DNA from: a virus
Reading direction: 5' to 3' (one strand)
Virus record (IMG/VR): IMGVR_UViG_3300009430_000002
Span: 1 to 44,627 of that record
Length of the DNA: 44,627 bases
A program made the position numbers and the translations under genes. Under the pieces are notes generated by a model. It saw only the letters and a list, made by a program, of their open reading frames with translations. It searched no databases and was not told the DNA's origin. Below are positions 39,779 through 44,627 of this stretch, one piece after another (the first letter of the stretch is position 1; each line of letters opens with the position of its first letter).

Positions 39779-41956
39779 TCACTTAACGTAGCGTGTATCC
39801 GTCCACGCGCCCACTGACACGGGCAGACCGTCGTACACTGGCTTCTTACGCGCCATTAGTTCCGCAAACCGTTCTTCGGTATGGTAGTTACTGTGTTTGT
39901 CAACTTCGCTCAACAGTTCGTCGTGTACCGTCAGGATCAGCGTGAAGCCTTCCGCTTCGGCGCGGAACATCGCGTCTTTCATCAGGTCCCGTGCCGTGGC
40001 CTGTACGATATTTTCGCACAGAAGCCCGCCGTACAGATAGTACCGCGTCCACTGGTGAGTACGACTGTCGATACCCATAACCGACACCTTGCGGCGCGTG
40101 CGTACGCAGAGTTCGTTGCGGGCGTTGTAGTATTCTTCGTCTTCGACAACCAGACGCGGCGACGGATAGCACAACAGCCGCCCGTCTGGTAGCACGCACC
40201 AGAGGTAACGGCCATCCGAGTAGTATTGAATTAAGCGCGTGTGTTCTGGATACACGACGGTGCCCGGCGCGGCGACGGCGGCGATAACCGCGTCTTGGTA
40301 GTTCCACCACGACTGCACGACGGCGGGATTGGCGGCGCGCCAGTTGTCCACCAGTATCTTAAGCGCGGTCCACTCACGTTCGAACAGCCCGTGTTTCGTC
40401 ACGCCTTTCTGATGGTACTGCGCGGCGGTCGCGTCCCACTGCGCCGACGGCGTGGCGTTGTACACGGGCCACGACAGGTCGAACGGGTTGACGCCGTACG
40501 TCGCGCCCATGGTAATATACGCGCCAATGCTGCCTTGAAAGCCTAGCCCGAGTTCCTGCACCTTGCCTATCTGGCGCTTCTGTCCCTTGCCGACGCTCTC
40601 GACAGGCACGTTGAACGAACGCGCATACGCCAGTTTGTACAGGTCGGGGCCTGTGCCGTTGTCGTAGTCGCGGAACGCTTGCAGCTTCCACGCCTCGCCC
40701 GCTAACCAAGAGTTCACGCGTCCTTCGATATTCGAAAAGTCGCCGCCGACAAACTTCTTGCCGGGGCGCGCGACGAACATGGAACGCAGTGCCTTTGACA
40801 GAATGTCCAGCGGTGCTAGGTCGCCGTACACGATGGCCAAGCCGTCGTATATGTCGCGCGGCGTGTTGCGGCGGTCCTGTATCAGTGCGTGCAGATATTC
40901 GATCTTGCCTGCAAGTACCTTGTCGTCTGGATCAACGCGCGGCAAGTTCTGCGGCTGCACCAGACGCCCGGCCCATCGGCCTGTAGACGCGCCGTGGTAG
41001 TTAAGCATACCACGTATGGCTAGATCACTGCACGTGCACGCCATCATCGCTTTGTACTTGGCGGTGCTAGTCTTCCATGCCGCTTGCCGCAGCTTGATAG
41101 CCTTATACGCGGGTTCGTCGTCACGTGTTTGCGCGAGAAAGATAACGTCGTCAACTTCACCTTTCGCTAGACTGTCGCCGGGAACGCCGCGCGCGTTCAG
41201 CCATGCGATGATCTTCGCGTCGTTCGTGCACTTCGCGACTTCACGGTTCGTGATATCGCGCATGATACGGTCGTTCTGTTTCTTCGCGTACTCTACGACA
41301 CTGGCGCATATCTGCACTGCGTGCATGTCGATAGCGACGCCGCGTTCGTTAATCGTCTGATCCAAACACCACACACGGTATTCGTCTTCGGACAGTGGCG
41401 GTAACATTTCATCCGCTTGCGTTTCCACCACGACGTCAGTAGCGGCGTAGTCCATCAAGCGGCGCACGTCTTGCGGGTCATCCCACCATGTGATCGAACC
41501 GTCGGCATTGAAGCGGCGCGGGCGCGCCATCTTCATCATCAACTTGTGCCCTTCACCGTCCTTACGCATGTCGGTTTCGAGCGCGGTGCCCAAGCCGTCT
41601 AGCGATTGAGGGTGCGCGATAGCGGCGGCACGCGCCATAGTGCAATCTTGCTGTTCGATGCGAATGCGTGGCCAGTGCGGACATATACGCGCGCACACGA
41701 CGTTGTTCCAAATGGTACGCTCAAACGCCGCGTTGTGCGCCGTGACTTTATGCCCGTTGTATATGTGCCAGAGGAGTTCCACCGGATCAGGAAAGCCGGG
41801 TTGCCATTCGTGCATCGGGCCAGTGTTCCCAATGCGCCACCGAAAACCCCACGGCCATGTGTTCGGGTCTTCGGCATAGCGGTACACGCCCGCCGCTTTC
41901 AACTCTGTCGTGCTTCGCGTTTCGAAGTCGATATGTGCGGCGGGCGTGTCGGTCAC
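39779..41956 (-). CDS. Family A DNA polymerase with 3'-5' exonuclease
   Basis: A 725-aa replicative polymerase without a 5' nuclease domain. The exonuclease starts HIDFETRST (Asp10, Glu12). Polymerase motif A is GGDFSNIEGR (Asp406), motif B is RQIGKVQELGLGFQG (Arg461, Lys465) and motif C is VHDE (678-680). At the motif B position equal to E. coli Pol I Phe762 this enzyme has Leu469, and Tyr766 is replaced by Phe473. The GTG at 41956 is chosen, 2 bases after the SSB stop; a GTG at 41992 lies inside that gene. Its neighbours supply primer, helicase and SSB. Confidence 0.93.
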   Translation of the reverse strand: MTDTPAAHIDFETRSTTELKAAGVYRYAEDPNTWPWGFRWRIGNTGPMHEWQPGFPDPVELLWHIYNGHKVTAHNAAFERTIWNNVVCARICPHWPRIRIEQQDCTMARAAAIAHPQSLDGLGTALETDMRKDGEGHKLMMKMARPRRFNADGSITWWDDPQDVRRLMDYAATDVVVETQADEMLPPLSEDEYRVWCLDQTINERGVAIDMHAVQICASVVEYAKKQNDRIMRDITNREVAKCTNDAKIIAWLNARGVPGDSLAKGEVDDVIFLAQTRDDEPAYKAIKLRQAAWKTSTAKYKAMMACTCSDLAIRGMLNYHGASTGRWAGRLVQPQNLPRVDPDDKVLAGKIEYLHALIQDRRNTPRDIYDGLAIVYGDLAPLDILSKALRSMFVARPGKKFVGGDFSNIEGRVNSWLAGEAWKLQAFRDYDNGTGPDLYKLAYARSFNVPVESVGKGQKRQIGKVQELGLGFQGSIGAYITMGATYGVNPFDLSWPVYNATPSAQWDATAAQYHQKGVTKHGLFEREWTALKILVDNWRAANPAVVQSWWNYQDAVIAAVAAPGTVVYPEHTRLIQYYSDGRYLWCVLPDGRLLCYPSPRLVVEDEEYYNARNELCVRTRRKVSVMGIDSRTHQWTRYYLYGGLLCENIVQATARDLMKDAMFRAEAEGFTLILTVHDELLSEVDKHSNYHTEERFAELMARKKPVYDGLPVSVGAWTDTRYVK

Positions 41957-41958
41957 GA

Positions 41959-42900
41959 TTAACCGCCCATCAGGTCGTCGTACTCTGCCCACGACGTGAA
42001 GCCCGCAGGGACAGGTCCACGAGGGTCACCGGCAGGCTGGCCGGGCATCTGGTAGCCCGTCTGCGGCTGCGGCTGGTAGGCCGGTTGCTGGTAGCTGTGC
42101 GGCGGCGCGCCCATGGGCGGCTGGCCGGGGTTGACGTTCGGCTGCACGGGCGGCGCAGCGTACGTCCCGCCCATCGGCGGCGGGGGCATACCGCCACCGG
42201 GCGGCATCCCGCCTTGCTGCGGTCCCGACGGCATGTGGTTCAAGACGCCGGGCGTGATGACCGGGCGTTGGATTGCGCCCTTGACGCCGCCAAACGTCGT
42301 GTTCGGGTCGGGCGCGCCGCCGCCAAACTTCGTATCGTCGCCGATAAGCATCACGCTTTGCAGCCCGAAGGCCACGCCTTTCTTGCGCGGGTCTTTGAAC
42401 GCGTACGGCGACACCGAACAGATAGCCCACACGCCGGGATAAACCTTCGACTGATCGAGTATCGGGTTGCCCATCGTGTCCACGACGCCCGGCTTGAACT
42501 TGCTGGTACACGTCATGAAGATACAGCCGGGCGTGAAGCCGCCGAACTTCATCTTCTCCGCTTGGTCACGGAACGGCGAGTGCAGCCCGTAGTATTGGCC
42601 GTTCTGGTAGTGATCCTGAAACTCGCGCTGGCATACCTTGTAGTATTCTTCATAAAAGATGGTGAAGTCGGCGTACGGGGTGAACAATACCGACGCGCCG
42701 TACTTGGGGTTTTCGATCTTCGCCGACGGTTTCGGCAGTTCGAACAGCGTGTCAAACGCCAGTCGCACGGGGCCTGTCAGGATATCGCCTGTCGGCTGTC
42801 CCGTCTTCGGGTCGATCACGCGTTGCACGGGCACGGCTTGCGACGTCTGCGCAATCCACGCGTCGCCAACAATGCTGTCTTTCACGATAGTCGTAGTCAT
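41959..42900 (-). CDS. Single-stranded DNA-binding protein (DUF2815-like)
   Basis: 313 aa. Residues ~1-215 form an OB-fold-like domain of the DUF2815 type (FDTLFELPKPSAKIENPKYG, GLHSPFRDQAEKMKFGGFTP, YPGVWAICSVSPYAFKDPRK, then VAFGLQSVMLIGDDTKFGGG). From ~220 a disordered Gly/Pro/Gln tail follows, ending in the acidic AEYDDLMGG. A disordered linker and acidic tip are the hallmark of SSBs that recruit partners. Strong AGAGGA site before the ATG. Confidence 0.82.
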   Translation of the reverse strand: MTTTIVKDSIVGDAWIAQTSQAVPVQRVIDPKTGQPTGDILTGPVRLAFDTLFELPKPSAKIENPKYGASVLFTPYADFTIFYEEYYKVCQREFQDHYQNGQYYGLHSPFRDQAEKMKFGGFTPGCIFMTCTSKFKPGVVDTMGNPILDQSKVYPGVWAICSVSPYAFKDPRKKGVAFGLQSVMLIGDDTKFGGGAPDPNTTFGGVKGAIQRPVITPGVLNHMPSGPQQGGMPPGGGMPPPPMGGTYAAPPVQPNVNPGQPPMGAPPHSYQQPAYQPQPQTGYQMPGQPAGDPRGPVPAGFTSWAEYDDLMGG

Positions 42901-42924
42901 TTGTCGTTCCTCTGTGCTGATCTG

Positions 42925-44274
42925 TCAGGACTGTTTAGGTGCGGGTAGTGCAGCGGCGTTGATCTGTGCAAAGGTGTTCTGTACTAGGTTCACCGCTGGT
43001 CGTTCGTCACTGTCGTCCACAAGGGTGAAAGTGCCGTTAGTGTCTTTAAGCGTCAGGAATGCAAACGCTTGCCGTGCATCCTCTGCCGCCAATTTCTTCT
43101 TACCGCGCCCCACGCGTTTCTTGTACGCTTCTACGACTAGCTTTTCAGCCGTCGTGAGCGGCACAAGGCCCGGTCGGAACATGGTTTTAAGCGCGGGGTA
43201 CGCGTCGAACAGCGCGTATATCTGGTGCACGCCGTCTGTCAGGTTGCGTTCGCCAAGCAACGCCGCCAGCTTGTGCGCGACGTCCTTTTCTTCGCCGTAG
43301 TACCGGCGCTTAGGCGCAGCTTCGACAAGCTTCGCGCCGGGGATATGGTGGCCAGCCCGCGCCAGTTCATAGCAGCGGTCGTCAACCGTATCCAGCCATT
43401 TGCGTAGGGTGTGCGCGTGCGCCCGGATCAGGGCAAGCCGATCTAAGTCCAAGAGGTGTGCGGGCGTTAACTCGCGGCGGGCGACGTCCTGTATCTGACT
43501 GAATGCGCTGCCTGCCACGCGCACCGCGCGCAACTCTTGCGCCGGACAGAACGCCGCCGCGTCGCAGAAGCGGCATTGTTCTTCGCCGGGCGTCAAGGGC
43601 GCGTCGGGCTGTTCGGCCTTGGCGATCACGTCGTCAAGTTCGGTCAAGTAGTTCCACAGTTCGAGTGCGTTCGTCTGGTACTCGCGTATCGGTCCCTGCT
43701 TATGGAACGCACGCGGTTGTATGATAACCAAGGTGATATCGTCCAAGTCGGGCACGTCGGCAAGCAGGCCGTACACGATGCCTGCGCCGTACTGCTTAAG
43801 CTGTCGGCAGTTAGGTTCTTTCGTGATCCCTGCGCCGTGCTTGTAGTCTATCACGTACGCTTTGCGCAGTTGCGGAACGTACAGCGCGAAGTCTACGTGC
43901 CCGTCAGCTTCGCCCGGCTTGTTGTTCGTCGGGACGTGTACAAATTCTTCTATCCAAACTTCGGCGTCGGGATATGTTTCCCACAGTTCGTATATGTAGT
44001 TCAATGCGGTGTTGACAGCTAGGTAAAATTCGTTCGTGCCGTCGTCTAGGTCTACGTCAAACAGGTAGCAGTAATCGCGGTGCGCGGTTTCGGCGTCACG
44101 TATGCCGTTCTCTAGCGCCGCTTGAAGTACGGCATGTGCGTTGGTTCCTTCCTGCGCATAGCGGGAAGGTGGGGATTGGGGAACGCGCGCTATAAGGTTT
44201 GACGATCCCAAGCAAAGCGCATTGCGGTCGGCTTGGGATGGACTGTACTTGCGGTGTTCGCGTTCCCCGGTCAC
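42925..44274 (-). CDS. DUF2800-type PD-(D/E)XK nuclease with Fe-S cysteines
   Basis: 449 aa, RecB/Cas4-like. His47 in EGTNAHAVL, Asp128 in GHVDFALY and Asp143-Lys145 in AYVIDYKHG form the nuclease site. Four Cys (Cys21, then 234, 237 and 243 in CRFCDAAAFC) match the iron-sulfur staple of AddB/Cas4-type nucleases. The second half is helical (DVAHKLAALLGERNLTDGVH). It probably resects DNA ends for recombination or degrades host DNA. GTG start, 3 bases after the Pro/Ala gene stop. Confidence 0.85.
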   Translation of the reverse strand: MTGEREHRKYSPSQADRNALCLGSSNLIARVPQSPPSRYAQEGTNAHAVLQAALENGIRDAETAHRDYCYLFDVDLDDGTNEFYLAVNTALNYIYELWETYPDAEVWIEEFVHVPTNNKPGEADGHVDFALYVPQLRKAYVIDYKHGAGITKEPNCRQLKQYGAGIVYGLLADVPDLDDITLVIIQPRAFHKQGPIREYQTNALELWNYLTELDDVIAKAEQPDAPLTPGEEQCRFCDAAAFCPAQELRAVRVAGSAFSQIQDVARRELTPAHLLDLDRLALIRAHAHTLRKWLDTVDDRCYELARAGHHIPGAKLVEAAPKRRYYGEEKDVAHKLAALLGERNLTDGVHQIYALFDAYPALKTMFRPGLVPLTTAEKLVVEAYKKRVGRGKKKLAAEDARQAFAFLTLKDTNGTFTLVDDSDERPAVNLVQNTFAQINAAALPAPKQS

Positions 44275-44277
44275 GGC

Positions 44278-44627
44278 TTACGTCGCGAGGTGCTGCATCA
44301 TGAACGGAATGAACTCTGCGGGCACAGACTGCGCACCCGCGTAGCCATATTCCGCCAACTTGGCCTTCGCGGCTTTCGGCGTGTACTTCACCGCGTACGC
44401 CTGCACCTGAGCGGCCAGCGCCTCGGTCGTGAAGCCGCCAGCGGCGGCAGGCGGTGCAGCCGCAGGGGCAGGGGTAGGGGCAGGCGCAGCCATCGGGGGT
44501 GCTGCCATCGGGGGTGCTGCCGCAGGGGCCGGAGCCGGGGCAGGCGGTGCTGCCATCGGGGGTGCTGCCGCAGGGGCCGGAGCCGGGGCAGGCGGTGCTG
44601 CCATCGGGGGCATCTGTGCGAGGCCAA
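44278..44627 (-). CDS. Pro/Ala-rich repeat protein, C-terminal part
   Basis: Continuation of the gene that starts at 173; full product 140 aa. Residues 30 to about 85 are low complexity: a 16-residue unit, PPMAAPPAPAPAPAAA, repeated about 2.3 times, followed by a degenerate Pro/Ala stretch. The last ~50 residues form a compact, probably helical domain (start FTTEALAAQVQAYAVKYTP, end MMQHLAT). The shape, a small folded domain on a long disordered Pro/Ala arm, suggests a tether or protein-protein linker rather than an enzyme. Its place between an SNF2 helicase and an Fe-S nuclease suggests a recombination or replication accessory role, which is inference. Its stop lies 3 bases before the nuclease GTG, so translation is probably coupled. 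Confidence 0.8.
   Translation of the reverse strand, partial: GLAQMPPMAAPPAPAPAPAAAPPMAAPPAPAPAPAAAPPMAAPPMAAPAPTPAPAAAPPAAAGGFTTEALAAQVQAYAVKYTPKAAKAKLAEYGYAGAQSVPAEFIPFMMQHLAT
44498..44610. repeat. 48-bp tandem repeat, about 2.35 copies
   Basis: Units 44498-44545 and 44546-44593 are identical in sequence, followed by 17 bases of a third. The same units appear at 1-83 through the terminal overlap. The repeat is in frame (48 bp = 16 codons) and encodes the Pro/Ala arm of the junction-spanning protein. An upstream degenerate half-unit (44490-44497) suggests growth by slippage. Confidence 0.9.
44528..44627. repeat. Terminal direct repeat, right copy
   Basis: Exact copy of bases 1-100. About two units of the 48-bp tandem repeat plus a short unique tail lie inside this overlap, so the number of tandem units in the native genome could differ from the assembled number. 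Confidence 0.95.

Noticed and set aside
1-44627. Lysogeny genes, phage RNA polymerase and tRNA genes
   Set aside because: I looked for integrase and single-subunit RNA polymerase motifs, a Cro/CI-type pair and cloverleaf-like segments and found none that I can support; a tRNA scan could still find one missed by eye.

Overview
The window is a complete or nearly complete genome of a tailed double-stranded DNA phage with a podovirus (T7-like) virion. The first 100 bases (1-100) are identical to the last 100 (44528-44627). The contig therefore closes into a circle of 44,527 unique bp, and one gene (Pro/Ala-rich protein, 140 aa) runs across the junction. I see no integrase, lysogeny repressor, RNA polymerase gene or convincing tRNA. 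Transcription therefore probably relies on host sigma70-type promoters, and several TTGACN-16/17-TA elements fit that. The host is probably a Gram-negative bacterium. High GC and a small secreted protein with an Ala-Gly-Gly-Pro cleavage region suggest an alphaproteobacterium, perhaps Rhodobacterales, but this is a weak inference.

Layout on the circle. (1) A gene-free control region, 12386-13161, separates two divergent blocks. It holds about eight copies of a TGTnC-n-AAGGGT-type motif, three 20-bp iterons centred on TTTGTACAA, and a promoter for the rightward block. (2) The leftward block runs on the minus strand from 12385 down through position 1, across the junction, to 36692. From promoter-proximal to distal it holds: small unknown genes; a DUF3150 / MoxR ATPase / VWA-metallopeptidase cassette whose first gene is bracketed by 69-bp direct repeats; a terminator plus new promoter at 8.24-8.30 kb; a run of small, mostly ATGA-coupled genes including a lipoprotein and other envelope peptides; a 361-aa protein with a C-terminal helix-turn-helix; a RuvC-like resolvase; an SNF2 helicase; the Pro/Ala protein; an Fe-S DUF2800 nuclease; a DUF2815-type single-strand DNA-binding protein; a family A DNA polymerase; a small possible winged-helix protein; a Prim-Pol/RepA-type primase-helicase; and small genes. 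(3) The rightward block, 13162-36708, holds virion and lysis genes: an unknown coiled-coil protein, a LamG-like structural protein, TerL, portal, a Bbp19-like protein, scaffold, capsid, gp11- and gp12-like tail tube, a gp13-like GNAT protein, a gp14-like protein, three large ejection proteins (one with a transglycosylase domain), tail fibre, endolysin, holin and a membrane coiled-coil protein. The only gene there on the minus strand is a small terminase-like gene at 15273-15752.

How it works together. The leftward block supplies takeover, replication and recombination: priming/unwinding, synthesis, strand protection, end processing, branch migration and resolution. The rightward block builds a T7-type particle, packages DNA and lyses the cell. 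The two blocks converge with overlapping 3' ends at 36692-36708. Many leftward genes are translationally coupled. One recurring start module, GGACAGAAGCCATGA, is itself read by upstream genes as a C-terminal Gly-Gln-Lys-Pro.
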